64,000 bases of DNA from Fonsecaea monophora (GCF_001642475.1 NW_019173946.1:124001-188000); one strand, 5' to 3'. Positions 11,073 to 21,335 are shown, counted from the first letter of the stretch. The notes: a model not told the origin generated them from the sequence alone. Numbers and translations: made by a program.

Positions 11073-13322
11073 CTACCTCAAGTCCTGCAAAAGGCGTTCA
11101 TGAAGCGACATGAAAAGGTGGTCGTCGTCGTCAAAGTCAAGTCCTGACCCCAGGCTGTCGTCACCACCGATCCAGTCGCTGTTATCGTTCGTGAACCATG
11201 AGTCTGCCGCTGTGTAATCTTGGATCTCTCCAACTGGCGCACCCAAGGCGATCGACAAAGGCTTTAGCGAGGAGGCAGCAGTTGTCAGTTCCCGCATGGT
11301 ACTGTCAGAGGCCGCCATTGAGTCCGGTCGCATGCTTACGGCATTGAGGTTCGCGAGAGTAGAAGGGTTTTGGACGCGGGCATTGGGTTTCTCCTGAAGG
11401 TCGACCCGTGCGGCGTCCATTGCCGTCTCAATTATATGCCTCTTTGGGCATAATTCTTCCGGGATCATCTCAAAGAATGACAGCTGCTCGGGAGAGAGAT
11501 CCAGGTCAGTCAGAGGGCGATCTGTCTCCGGTCCGCGCTTCACGGTGTTGACGAGCTTCGTCAGAATCCGCAGAGCTCTCCGTGCAGAATGCCAGGTCTG
11601 TGCCATCTCATGCAGGGACTTTTGAATCACCGACAATTCAACTTTGGAGACGTTCCAAAGTGGACTGAAGTTGAAGCAACATAACTGCGGCAGAGCAGCC
11701 ACTCTGAGGTAAAATATGGTCATTGGGGCCAGACACCTGAGCTGGTCGCGAGCCAGGAAATCTTCGAAGATCCGCGCGACACACGAGGAGGCGAGGATTG
11801 GCGCTACTGATGTACAGTTACCAGACCGCCCGGGTCCGTAAAGAATGGATACAGCGGTGAAGTATATCAGGTATAGCTGGCGGGCCTCAAAATCATAATC
11901 AAGAGCATTGTTGAGCTTCAAGCAGTCGGGTAGTTGATAGATCCAGCGCTGAAGACTGCGGCCAACCTCAACTGGTGCCCAATGGGAATAACCTCCGCTC
12001 AGAGCTTTACCACATTGCCCCAGGATCGAGCAAATCTCGACATATGCGACAAAGAGTCGAGCATTCTTGTTGTCTTGAGGGAAGTCGGCGACAGTGGGTA
12101 GACTGATATTGCAATCAACCAAATTTATGGCTCGGGGGCGGCCTTGAGCTATAGACAGTTGACAATCTCGCGACTAATTCCAGTCAATGGGTGCGGCGAT
12201 GGAGGAGAAGGAAGGGAGAAACTCACAAATAGTGTCCAAAAGAGTCTTCGTCGCAGTTTGCACTTGACGGATCTCGGATCTGGTTCACGATGTAACCCTA
12301 TCTGATATCCCAGCCCGACTGCGGTCCTAAGCCAGAAGCCACTCGAATGGATTGAAACGTGTTCAGGTCCGCTTGGGTTGTACCATTGCATCAAACACAG
12401 TGCACTAATCGTGTTCAGGGGATCCGTCTCAACATCCGCGAAGAACAACGCTTTGGCTTTGCTGTAAAAACTCGCACAGTCTGAATTGGGTGATCGCGCT
12501 GTAGGTTGGACTCGGCTACCAGCGACGAGAACAGCTTGGGTCAGGAGTAGTGACCCCCCAGGCGTTGACGAGGTAGGTCCCGAGCCAGTATTCTGGAGCT
12601 TCAGGTCCTCTATCTTCACCACCGGCATCCAAGGACTGCAGATTTTGAGAAAGTTGTCGATGAGGCCATCCCGCACCGGCCTCGGTGGGAAATCAAATGC
12701 TTTGAGCGATTGTAGATACGACATTTCGGCATCACCCCTGGAACACTTGGGCACCTCGCCGTCAGAGTCTCCTTCTGTGGCGAACTCCCCTGGCAGATAC
12801 TCGGGTCTGCCAACGTAGGCGAGGTTTTCACCGGCAGGAGAGCTGGAGTTGTCATACTTCGCTGTTTTTGTGATGCAGTGTTCAGTGCTGGCTTCTTCTG
12901 GTGGTGGTGGTGGTTGTGGCAATGTGCAATCTTCGACTGGCTTTATGAGCGACGAATGATGCTGTTCCTTCTGCACCCCTGGAGGAACGCGCAATTCACG
13001 CAGACGCACCAGATCATGTCGCTTTCTCCTGTGAGGTCTGAGGGAGCATTAATGATCAGCGAAGGACTTGAAGGGCAGGCAAAACTGTCGTCTGGCTGGC
13101 TCTTACATGCATTGAATGCTCTGGAATCGACAATTGGAACAGGGTTCTTGACCACGGACGAGATCGCAACGGATCTACGTCCCAGCTCGTCAGTAAACTT
13201 GTGACTAAGTATCCAACTAGATCCAGAGTACTTGCCTTCCGTTTATGGCAGCCACTACATGCTTGTCTGCTCCTTCGTCCAGATCCTGGCGTGGCTCCTG
13301 TTGGGGGAGGACTCGATGGCAT
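11073..13322 (-). CDS. Zn2Cys6 fungal-specific transcription factor
   Basis: Nuclear DNA-binding regulator of 688 residues. Exons: 13322-13236, 13174-13107, 13037-12227 and 12173-11073. The zinc cluster is split by two introns yet reads perfectly: ACSGCHKRK, then IRCD, EPCSNC and IQC, with cysteines at 22, 25, 32, 41, 44 and 51 (spacing C-x2-C-x6-C-x8-C-x2-C-x6-C). The first intron needs a GC donor (AAG|GCAAGT) to keep this register. A Pro run and acidic linker follow, then the fungal_trans middle homology region: FLKICSPWMPVVK, LCLMQWYNPSG, SGFWLRTAVGLGYQIGLHREP and RRLFWTLF-SRDCQLSIAQGRPRAI, where the last intron falls exactly at the conserved F-W-x-L-F/R-D junction. The acidic C-terminus (DFDDDDH) may activate transcription. 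It lies next to the ligase and transporter genes and could control them; no target site was identified. Confidence 0.93.
13175..13235 (-). other. GC-AG intron inside the zinc cluster
   Basis: A 61-base intron whose donor is AAG|GCAAGT and acceptor GACGTAG. The nearby GT (one base off the frame) would destroy the third cysteine, whereas the GC donor restores C-x2-C-x6-C exactly. GC donors followed by AAGT are the accepted non-canonical class. Confidence 0.8.
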
Positions 13323-13835
13323 GTTGAGTCAGGCGGTGACATTCTCGAAGCTCAAAGCTTGGATCTATTCCAAATGGACCTTTTAGTTTGGAATGGCTCA
13401 CGGCACAAAGTCCTCGGCCTTACCCCGCCACTGCCCGCCTCGTGGTTCTGGTCTGTGCGGAGTGTTGCCCTTGTCTTCTCCTGTTGTGGGCCACCAATGG
13501 GGCCGGACCCGGCTAACTTGTCTCCGAGGTGGATGCATCTCGCAGGATGAGGCTCTCTTGTGCAACTAAAGGATAGGATAGCTCTGGTGTTTGGAACAGC
13601 CTCTCAAGATCATCTGAGGACGTCCAGTACAGTCTGTGGTACGTAGTTGGCGCATGAGAGAAGGGAATGGATAAATGCCAAGCCATCGAGCTTGTAATGA
13701 CAAGGGCGCAGATCAAAAGACTGCGCACTCGAATTTCTAATTGTCAGTGTCTCGCTGATTGAATTCCTTCCTCCCAGGCTCAAAACACAAAGACTGCCAC
13801 ACTGCGAATCCTACGAAGAAAACACCCAAAACAAT
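13323..13835. other. Promoter region of the Zn2Cys6 regulator
   Basis: It lies between the regulator start and the end of the GNAT gene on the same strand. No further feature was seen. Confidence 0.4.
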
Positions 13836-14558
13836 TCACAAATCTTTCAGCATGATCCAATCAATCTGAATGCACTTGCCCATCTTGAACTCATGGTCGC
13901 CGACTTTGACGAACCCTAGTCCCTCGTACACCTTCTGCGCTCGAAAGTTGCCTTCCCAGACACCCAACCACATTGCCCTGTATCCTAGTCGCCGAGCCAC
14001 ACCCTCGATTTGGTTGGCCAAGAGCTTCCCAACTCCATGGCCGTGGCATGCCGTCGAGACGTACAAGCGCTGCAGTTCGACGACAGACTCGACGTCGGAA
14101 ATGCAGGGTTCGGAAGTGCCCTCTGTGAGTTGGGCGAAACCGATGATTTCCTGTCCACTGGCATCGTCATTGTCGGCTGTTTGGTCTTCTAAACAGGTGA
14201 CGAGAATATGCTTTGTCGCACACCGGATGTCTTCTTCAATAGCCTCGACGCTATACGCCTCGGTCAGGTAGGCCTTCAGATCGTTTGTAGGAATACTGAA
14301 GCCAAAGGTCGTAGCAAAAACGGTGGCACCCAATCGTGCAATTGCTGGGGCGTCAGCGATTGTGGCCGGCCGTATAGAGAATGCTAGCTTTTTCCTTGGT
14401 GGCAGCGGGTCAATGTCTATCGGCTTGGTTCGTAGTTGAACAGCTGCGGGTGATGAGATGTGTGCATTGTAGGAGTATTCTAGATATTCTGAAGTTGCAG
14501 GGGTAGCTAACGATGGCGATGTTGGTAGCGGAGGCGGGTGTTGTTGGTGAACAAGCAT
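13836..14558 (-). CDS. GNAT-family N-acetyltransferase
   Basis: A single-exon protein of 240 residues. After a low-complexity Pro/Ser N-terminus of about 55 residues, the GCN5-related fold begins at FSIRPATIADAPAIARL. The core includes IIGFAQLTEG (beta 4), LQRLYVSTACHGHGVGKLL (beta 4-alpha 3 with the acetyl-CoA pyrophosphate loop Q/R-x-x-G-x-G/A seen as CHGHGVG), LGYRAMWLGVWEGNFRAQKVYEGLGFVKVG (motif B with the N-x-R-A-x-x-x-Y pattern) and FKMGKCIQIDWIML. Such enzymes transfer acetyl from acetyl-CoA to amines; the substrate is unknown. Upstream is a long spacer; downstream, on the same strand, is the Zn2Cys6 regulator. Confidence 0.88.
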   Translation of the reverse strand: MLVHQQHPPPLPTSPSLATPATSEYLEYSYNAHISSPAAVQLRTKPIDIDPLPPRKKLAFSIRPATIADAPAIARLGATVFATTFGFSIPTNDLKAYLTEAYSVEAIEEDIRCATKHILVTCLEDQTADNDDASGQEIIGFAQLTEGTSEPCISDVESVVELQRLYVSTACHGHGVGKLLANQIEGVARRLGYRAMWLGVWEGNFRAQKVYEGLGFVKVGDHEFKMGKCIQIDWIMLKDL

Positions 14559-15426
14559 GTTTGTTTGTGCTCTGACAACTCTGCGATATGCTGTGTCTGG
14601 TGGATGATAGGCACAAACCCCCCTGGAAATAACGTCGAGATCAGATGAATTTATGCATGAACCAAAAGGGCCATTCTAGTATGTATATATCATCCAGTCC
14701 TGAATATGAGAGCAAGCTCTTGAAAGATACAAACGGGCAAGTCAGATAAGCCATTCCCTTAGCGGGCAAAAAGAGAGCCGACCTGGTGCCCTACGCCCTA
14801 CGCTTTACAGTCCCTTAGGCCCACTCAAGAGTCAAAATCGCCCACCATGGAGGCGGGGAAAAATGAAGTCTCGTTTCTGATCCGCCCTGAGACTGATACT
14901 TTTGTTCTGTTGGGCTCTTGTCGGTTAGCTCGCCCAGCACGCCCTTTGACCACCAACGGAAAGTCTTGAAATGACGTGGCGAAGTCTACGCCCTTTTCCA
15001 AAATAATGATCCAAAGAAATAATTAAGTCAAATGACCGGACTTGGCCGGTGGAGACTTTGTTCTTATGAAACCGTTACTTCAAGAAATCAAAAGGGGCGA
15101 CAAGAGGTCGACGGAGGTGTATGCCGCGAGTATCCGACTCCAGCCTGCAGCATTCGCTCGAGGACAAAGAAAAAGTACTCGTAAAGAGGTCGTTGGCAAG
15201 AAACATGATTCATTCATCGTCAACAATCCTTGGTAGGGATACACGCATTGTCTGTCGGCCATATCCGGACAAGGTAATTCCGCTGTCACAAAGACATGGA
15301 ACAAGGTATGGGAATTCTACCATGGAGACGTTGAAAGAGTCAATCATTCATCCACGTTGACATGGGTAGGTCACAATGGAACATGAAGCGAACTTACCAA
15401 TTTTCGCAGCCGAAATGTCCTAACAA
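14559..15426. other. Intergenic, no gene recognised
   Basis: It lies between the GNAT start and the end of the small membrane-protein gene on the same strand. A short CCCTACG direct repeat occurs near 14790. Nothing else was seen. Confidence 0.4.
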
Positions 15427-15927
15427 CTACTTCTTCTTTGTCCCATCTTTTCCATTCTTTGCCTCCTTTTCGTTGGTGTCTTTCGCATCCTTTCCTTGAC
15501 CCTTGGTCTGATCGTCATCTGTTTTTCCCTCTGTATCTTCAGACTGTTCTTCATCTGACTTGGGCTCAGTGTGCCCGGTCACAAGAGCTTGCCAGACAGC
15601 GTATCCAGAGATCAAGAGACCAACCCCAAACACGATTTTGAGGAGCGTTTTCGCAGGGCCGCCGTACTTGAGAACCCAGCTGGCGATCCATTGCATAGCA
15701 GGAGTGACCAGCTGCTCTCTTTCTCTGTCGAGGTCTGGATTCACCGTGCACAGTAAGGCCATCAAAGCAAGCAGGATCAAAAGCAATGTGATAACGGTCA
15801 CCACCTGGATGACAGCTAGCAGAATGGCAATGTTTTTGGTCGTTTGGAGTACTTCGAACCCAGCGGCGACCAGGGGCGTAACTTGTTCAAACGCCGAGTG
15901 AATCTCCTTGGAATAGGGAAGGCCCAT
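15427..15927 (-). CDS. Small membrane protein with charged tail, function unknown
   Basis: It encodes 166 residues from ATG at 15927. The N-terminal 28 residues are soluble (MGLPYSKEIHSAFEQVTPLV), then comes a long hydrophobic stretch (about 30-60: NIAILLAVIQVVTVITLLLILL) and a second membrane helix (about 93-115: LLKIVFGVGLLISGYAVW). The last 50 residues are almost all Lys, Asp, Glu, Gly and Thr, ending in KKK, probably a cytosolic tail. The frame stays open to 16080, but GTAAGT...CCCCAG between about 16008 and 15962 looks like a 5' leader intron, so the shorter start is preferred. The gene is divergent from SPC3. I do not recognise the family. Confidence 0.7.
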   Translation of the reverse strand: MGLPYSKEIHSAFEQVTPLVAAGFEVLQTTKNIAILLAVIQVVTVITLLLILLALMALLCTVNPDLDREREQLVTPAMQWIASWVLKYGGPAKTLLKIVFGVGLLISGYAVWQALVTGHTEPKSDEEQSEDTEGKTDDDQTKGQGKDAKDTNEKEAKNGKDGTKKK

Positions 15928-16530
15928 TTTGTTACCGCTATGAGGTGGCGCTATGTCTCTGGGGTAAAGGGGGTGTTGGGCGGGAAATCCCACAGAAAAA
16001 CTTACCGGAATGATGGATAGATCTTGATACCACGAGGTGGTGATCTCACGTTTTTTTATAAACAGGGAGTTTTTGAACATGTCAGTGTGATGTCATATGC
16101 CCCATGGCACAACGAACTCAGCCTTGCCGCCTACAGTCTGGGGTTGACACTAAGAGGCTTCGGTCCAATAGGAATATGCTGAATATCATGGATAACTTCG
16201 AGGAACGTAAGAGTAGGTTCTAAAGAATGATGAGAACACTTTTTGAGATTGTCGACTGCCGCAAGCTGTGTTTGAGTACAGAGGGAACATCAGCCTCGTC
16301 TTCTGCAAATGTCAGCCTTGTCAGTCTCAGCCTGGGCTTGGCAGGGACTCTCTCCATGTCGCGTTTCCCCAACCGTGTTCAGATCGGAATTGGCGCTCAA
16401 CGAAGGAATCACCACAGACATCCTCGCTGCACTAATGATAGTGTAAAGCACAGGCTGCTGTCATCTTCCAACTTTTGAATTTTCCTTGCATCTACTCCGG
16501 AGGCCATTTCCTCTGGTCTCGCACGTCACA
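15928..16530. other. Divergent promoter, small membrane protein / SPC3
   Basis: About 0.6 kb between two start codons; it includes the likely 5' leader intron of the minus-strand gene. No other feature was seen. Confidence 0.5.
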
Positions 16531-17310
16531 ATGCACAGCGCTCTCACTCGACTCCAATCGACCTTTGGGTATTTTACCAGCTGCGCCTTTACCCTCGCTT
16601 GCATCATTACTGTGCTCTCCATAATACCCTTACCTCCTGTGACAGACTCACCAAGCGCCTCAATATCTGTCCGAAACGTCCAAGTTGTCAAAGGTCGTCC
16701 GCACTACTACTCCCCCAAACGCGAAGAATACGCTCAAATCAGATTTGATCTGGAAGCCGATCTGTCCAGCCTGTTCACGTGGAACACAAAGCAACTGTTT
16801 GTCTATGTCACTGCAAACTATCCCGGTGGGAAGAGTGGCGATGGGGCGATGTCTGAAGCTGTCATCTGGGACACAATCATCCAGGCAACATCGACCCCGT
16901 GGTCATGGCAGAATTTGAAAGAGGCCTACTTTCCCGAGAAGAAGTCAAAATCCAAGAGCAGGAAGTCCTCGAACACAAAGTCCAAGACCAAGGATCTTGT
17001 CAAGCCAGGGGTCATCTCCTTAAAGAATCAGAAACCAAAATACCAGATCACCGACCCCAGTGGTGTTATCAGTGAGAGGGCCAATGCTACTCTCCAAGTC
17101 AGTTGGAATGTGCAGCCTTGGGTTGGTGCTCTCGTCTGGGACAAAGGATATTTAGGGGGCAGGGTTGGAAAATGGGCACCTGGAAGCGTGGGCAGGAGTG
17201 AAACCTTCGAATTCCCTCCTTTGAAAGGGGCAAAGACGGATGTTGTCAAAGACGCTGAAGGACCAAAGACGCCAAAAGCGGCTTCAGCCTCTCCGGTCGT
17301 CGAAATATAA
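16531..17310 (+). CDS. SPC3: Signal peptidase complex subunit 3
   Basis: Subunit of the ER signal peptidase complex; it helps position the catalytic Sec11 and is needed for cleavage of signal peptides. The 259-residue single-exon protein begins MHSALTRLQSTFGYFTSC, with the membrane anchor at about residues 13-34 and a lumenal domain holding FDLEADLSSLFTWNTKQLFVYVTA, SEAVIWDTII, KYQITDPSG and VSWNVQPWVGALVW. It is longer than usual because of a Lys/Ser-rich insertion (about residues 146-165: KKSKSKSRKSSNTKSK) and a Lys/Pro-rich C-terminal extension. The open frame upstream starts with a TTG; ATG 16531 matches the conserved N-terminus. Confidence 0.93.
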   Translation: MHSALTRLQSTFGYFTSCAFTLACIITVLSIIPLPPVTDSPSASISVRNVQVVKGRPHYYSPKREEYAQIRFDLEADLSSLFTWNTKQLFVYVTANYPGGKSGDGAMSEAVIWDTIIQATSTPWSWQNLKEAYFPEKKSKSKSRKSSNTKSKTKDLVKPGVISLKNQKPKYQITDPSGVISERANATLQVSWNVQPWVGALVWDKGYLGGRVGKWAPGSVGRSETFEFPPLKGAKTDVVKDAEGPKTPKAASASPVVEI

Positions 17311-18053
17311 TAACAATGCAATGGTCCCTGCCAGAATCCAGATTCCTTCGGTCCTCCGGCAACATGAATGATACATATGACATGGCCTGAGTTTGCCCCT
17401 CTGACATCAACAGAGTCGAGAATTGCGATCTGTGAATTTATGGCTGAGACAACGTACTATGCATTCATATTTTTGCTGGCAGCATTCCGGGCTCCGAAAC
17501 CATTTCAGTCAAACCCTTGTCCCTGGTCTTCAGGTACGTGCCGTGGCCACCACGAAAGAGTAAGTGGGAAAGAAAAAGGCCGGGTTCGTGAGTTGACTTG
17601 TCGTTGATTGACTGTGCCTACTTCGGGGCTTTAGCCGAGGACGACTTTTGAGACGTGGATATCCGGGTTCGTCCGTCGAGAGGCAAGAAATGCGATCGCT
17701 CCCAAATGCAAGACACAAGCACATTTGACCAATTTCCATTTAGAGCGCAAAGAGCCAATGCCATCGAACGGGGTTACGCCATCCTTTGTCTTCTTAAGTC
17801 CTTTAAAGCGAGCGAGCCAATCAGATGAGCCTGAGCATTCCACAATCGGAAGTGACTCCCGGAAACATGGAGTCCGCCGATTTTCGCTGGAGCGAATCAG
17901 GATGCGCATATCTTCTACAGTAGAGAGTGCCTCTGGAGTATTTAATCGTGGCTAGGAATTGCAATGGGAGCATGTTCCAGCAACATTCACACACATCTAC
18001 ACGTGCGATTCTCACTACAGCGGTTACAAAGCAAGCACACACCATTCACAACC
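17311..18053. other. Upstream region of the SDR gene
   Basis: It contains a TATA-like TATTTAAT about 115 bases before the SDR start and a pyrimidine/adenine-rich leader. Short frames on either strand are unconvincing. Confidence 0.4.
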
Positions 18054-18845
18054 ATGTCCTTGAAATACACCAACAAACTGCAAGGCAAGCGGGTGGTGAT
18101 CATCGGCGGCACCAGTGGCATTGGCTTCGCGGCCGCCGAGGCAGCTGTAGAGCATGGTGCAATTGTGGTCGTGGCCAGTTCCAAGCGAGACAAAGTCGAC
18201 AGGGCAGTCGAAAGGATCCAGAAAGCGTACCCGGACGCAGGTGATCGCATCCGCGGCACGACTCTCGATTTGAGCTCGGAAGATGTGGAGCAACAGATTG
18301 TGGCTCTCTTCGACTTTGCAACCGACGGCGGGAAGCACAAACTGCAGCACGTTGCAGAAACAGCTGGCGGTGCTTTTCGCATGGTGCCTCTCGCTGAAGT
18401 CACGCCGACAGCTATAGCAGAAGTCGCAAAGGTCAGGCTCACCGGTTGTACGATGCTCGCAAAGATCTCCATGCGCTACCTCGAGATCAGCCGCACCTCT
18501 TCTTTCACGTTGACCAACGGAGTGAGTGACGCGAAACCCACCACTGGATGGACGATTATGGCTCCCATCGGGGCGGCCAAGAGAGGCTTGACCCATGCTC
18601 TTGCCAACGACATGAAACCTATCCGCGTCAATTGCGTTTGCCCGGGCGCCGTCAAGACGGAACTGTTTGACCATTTTGCAGGTGATGGAGAACAGCAGAA
18701 GATCGTGGATTTTTACACGGCCAGGACATTGACCGATAGTATTGGAGCCCCGGAGGATCTGGCAGAGTGTTATATTTCCATCATGAAGAACTATTTTATG
18801 ACCGGGCAGGAGATTACTGCGGATGGGGGCTATTTGCTCTGCTAG
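18054..18845 (+). CDS. Short-chain dehydrogenase/reductase-like protein, atypical active site
   Basis: A single-exon protein of 263 residues with a Rossmann fold of the SDR superfamily. The dinucleotide motif is GGTSGIG (residues 18-24), and C-terminal landmarks are normal: RVNCVCPGAVKTELF and FMTGQEITADGGYLL. The active site is not: the expected Tyr-x-x-x-Lys reads Ile-Gly-Ala-Ala-Lys (Ile172, Lys176), and the central Asn-Ala-Gly is replaced by ETAGGAF. Related fungal SDR subfamilies with a GW turn before this region also lack the tyrosine, so the protein may be an unusual catalyst or a non-enzymatic binder. The longer open frame from 17964 adds a leader without similarity; ATG 18054 with CACAACC before it is preferred. 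Confidence 0.85.
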   Translation: MSLKYTNKLQGKRVVIIGGTSGIGFAAAEAAVEHGAIVVVASSKRDKVDRAVERIQKAYPDAGDRIRGTTLDLSSEDVEQQIVALFDFATDGGKHKLQHVAETAGGAFRMVPLAEVTPTAIAEVAKVRLTGCTMLAKISMRYLEISRTSSFTLTNGVSDAKPTTGWTIMAPIGAAKRGLTHALANDMKPIRVNCVCPGAVKTELFDHFAGDGEQQKIVDFYTARTLTDSIGAPEDLAECYISIMKNYFMTGQEITADGGYLLC

Positions 18846-19310
18846 CTGAGTAGAAGTTCTGGGTGAAGCAGGTATAGGGCTGGGGAATTGGTACACGTGC
18901 CATGATACTGCATCAGGAGAGCAACTCTTCCCCTTGTCAACACATCACCTGTCTACTCATAGATCGAATCAAGCAAAGTCACTCATACTATACTTACTAA
19001 GTCAATCAGCACCTCATCTGATTTCAGAATGGGGGCCGAGATTCGAGTGTGGCGTTCCTACATCCAATGACAACTCTGCACGCAGAGGCGTGTGTGACTC
19101 TGTCGATCAGGCTGCCAGCCAGCCAACAAGCCCGATTAGGATGCCGGGTCGATTTGATATTACTCGTAAAGCCTACACCCGATGACACCGCCTCCGTCGA
19201 ATCTACCCAGATATTTCTCACACTTTGCAGTAAACCACATACAAAGTACATAACGTACCTCGTACATAGACGATGACATAGAGATCCGGAGATAAGGGGA
19301 TACGCAGACA
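18846..19310. other. Intergenic, no feature seen
   Basis: It lies between the SDR stop and the start of the large unknown protein on the same strand. No gene, repeat or RNA was recognised. Confidence 0.4.
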
Positions 19311-21335
19311 ATGAGTACCTGGTTCCACCGCATACTGTCCGAGCCCGTCTCTGCGCCGCCCGCAACAGCCCCCAATAATGCATCGTCGTGGCCATCCACG
19401 CCGCTAACACCCCGAACAGCAGCGGCAAGGCTCAAGGACCCCAACGCCCCGGACTACCGCTACCAGGTCAACCAGAAATGCATCTACGAGCGCCGGCTGC
19501 CGGGCGGGTCGTACATCACGGCCCACGTCCAGCGGCTACAGTCCGGGTACTACGACAGCCCCGTGATCCACGAGGACCGCATCGACAATGTCCGCTTCGT
19601 GGCCGTCAACTTTGTCTTTCACCCGAGTTCCAGCACGTTCCGGTTCAAGGCCGCGGAGATTAGGATCGCCTTGCACCATATAGGCGCGGACGAGGCCGAG
19701 GGCCAGGGTGAAGACGGCGACGGAGAAGGTCAGGGGGTGGTGGCGACGCCGAAAACCAGCCACGAGCGTGGCACGCAGACCAAGACCGAGAAGGCGAGCC
19801 AGGCGCTGGTCAAAGGCATCAGCAGCAGCAGCAGCAGTAGCAAAGGGCTGCCTCGGCCATCCCGGCCCAAGTTCCTCCGCCACGCGCCCCATCTCCTCTA
19901 CGGGAGCATCTCGCCCGAGACGCTGGACTGGAACTTCAACCTGGCCGGGTCGCTGGGGGTGTCGCAGGGCCCCGCGAGCGCGAGCGTCAAGCCCTCGTAC
20001 GGGGTCAAGAGCAGCTACAAGATCTACGAGATGATGAAGATCCAGGGGTCGGTGCGGACGCTGCGGTCGTGGCGCGGGAGTGACTACGACTACGACCATG
20101 AGATCGAGGACGGCGAGCTGGTCTGGACTCTGGAGGAAAACCGACTCCAAAAGTCCGGGTTGCCGCGCGAATTCACCTTTGTCATGCTCCTGACCAAGGG
20201 GAGCGGGGGGTTCGATGAGAGCGGCGACGTGCGCCTCGAGATCGACGTCCGTCCAAAAGTCACTGGCCGATTGGGGCCGGCGTACCCGTCGCTGGTCACA
20301 AGGCTGCACCAGTATCAGCCCTTTAAGCGCGAGGTGCTCGACCTCGACCAAGAGATTGGACAGGTCTTTGAGCCGCACGACGTCAAGGGCGAGGGCAAAG
20401 GCGAGGGTTTCAATTTTGCCAACATCGCGAGCAGCTTTGACGACTTTGTCTGGTTGCCCGGGACGGCGTACTCGACTTCTGACGCGGGTGCTGGTAGCGT
20501 GCCTCAGACGGGAACTGGATTCAATGCCTCGACAATGGCTTCCCACCAGCAGCAGCACCAGCAGCACCAGCTCCCTAGGATCCAAGCACAAGACTCGCGT
20601 CCGCCACCAGGCGACACGACACTCAACCTGCGCGTCTTTCTGGAACCCTCGCCAGGGAGCCCCGTCCCTTTCTCCCCCAGCCAGCTCCGGCTCCAGCTCC
20701 CGTACGTGAACCTGAAAGCGCCATCACCCAACCCGTCGCGTGGACCGTCGCCAACACTACAACCTTCCGCGTCGGGGACGGGATCGCGGCGAACCATCAC
20801 GATCGGGTCGGGGTCGTCTTCCACGTCGAGGTCGAGGTCGGTGCGAAAGCGGCGGTCCCGCTCTGAGCTGTCAAAGGAGTACAGGGCGTCTCCACTGGGG
20901 ACGGCAGCACAGCAGCAGCAGCAACAGCAATCTAAGCGCACGGATCTGGGTCAGGTCACATTCAGCCAGAGACCTTCTCAACGGGCCGCGGCAGCTGTGG
21001 CGGTATCAACTCCAGCACGGCCACTTTCGCATCAAGAACAAAAGAATGACTCGAACCTGGACAAGGATCCTGAGCATCATCCTAATCCCAAGCATCATGA
21101 TCCTGTCCATGCCGATGAAGATGATGCGTCTGAAGAGTCTGACGAGGATGATACTCCCAAAGCCCTCAAATTCCCCCCAGGTGAGCTGAGTTCGCCTCAA
21201 AACCCCCCTCTGACGCCCCTCCGTCCTTCGAGTCCCGAGTACGCCACGCCGCCTGCATATCCGATCCATCCTCCTTTACTTCCCCTCTCGGGCGTGCCCC
21301 TGGATAAAGACAGCATCGGCACAGCTTTGACCTAG
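19311..21335 (+). CDS. Large fungal protein of unknown function with low-complexity tail
   Basis: A single exon encodes 674 residues. A globular-looking N-terminal half (about 45-135: YRYQVNQKCIYERRLPGGSY ... DNVRFVAVNFVFHPSSSTFRF and about 190-330: LRHAPHLLYGSISPETLDWNF ... LVWTLEENRLQKSGLPREF) is interrupted by a Gly/Glu and Ser-run linker. The C-terminal half is disordered: Gln/His runs, RS/KR-rich SRSRSVRKRRSRSEL (a possible nuclear signal), a seven-Gln run, an acidic DEDDASEESDEDD block and a Pro-rich end. CAG-type triplet repeats code for the Ser and Gln runs. The alternation of beta-like segments and W/F residues suggests a domain that I cannot name. No signal peptide or membrane segment is visible. 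Confidence 0.8.
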   Translation: MSTWFHRILSEPVSAPPATAPNNASSWPSTPLTPRTAAARLKDPNAPDYRYQVNQKCIYERRLPGGSYITAHVQRLQSGYYDSPVIHEDRIDNVRFVAVNFVFHPSSSTFRFKAAEIRIALHHIGADEAEGQGEDGDGEGQGVVATPKTSHERGTQTKTEKASQALVKGISSSSSSSKGLPRPSRPKFLRHAPHLLYGSISPETLDWNFNLAGSLGVSQGPASASVKPSYGVKSSYKIYEMMKIQGSVRTLRSWRGSDYDYDHEIEDGELVWTLEENRLQKSGLPREFTFVMLLTKGSGGFDESGDVRLEIDVRPKVTGRLGPAYPSLVTRLHQYQPFKREVLDLDQEIGQVFEPHDVKGEGKGEGFNFANIASSFDDFVWLPGTAYSTSDAGAGSVPQTGTGFNASTMASHQQQHQQHQLPRIQAQDSRPPPGDTTLNLRVFLEPSPGSPVPFSPSQLRLQLPYVNLKAPSPNPSRGPSPTLQPSASGTGSRRTITIGSGSSSTSRSRSVRKRRSRSELSKEYRASPLGTAAQQQQQQQSKRTDLGQVTFSQRPSQRAAAAVAVSTPARPLSHQEQKNDSNLDKDPEHHPNPKHHDPVHADEDDASEESDEDDTPKALKFPPGELSSPQNPPLTPLRPSSPEYATPPAYPIHPPLLPLSGVPLDKDSIGTALT

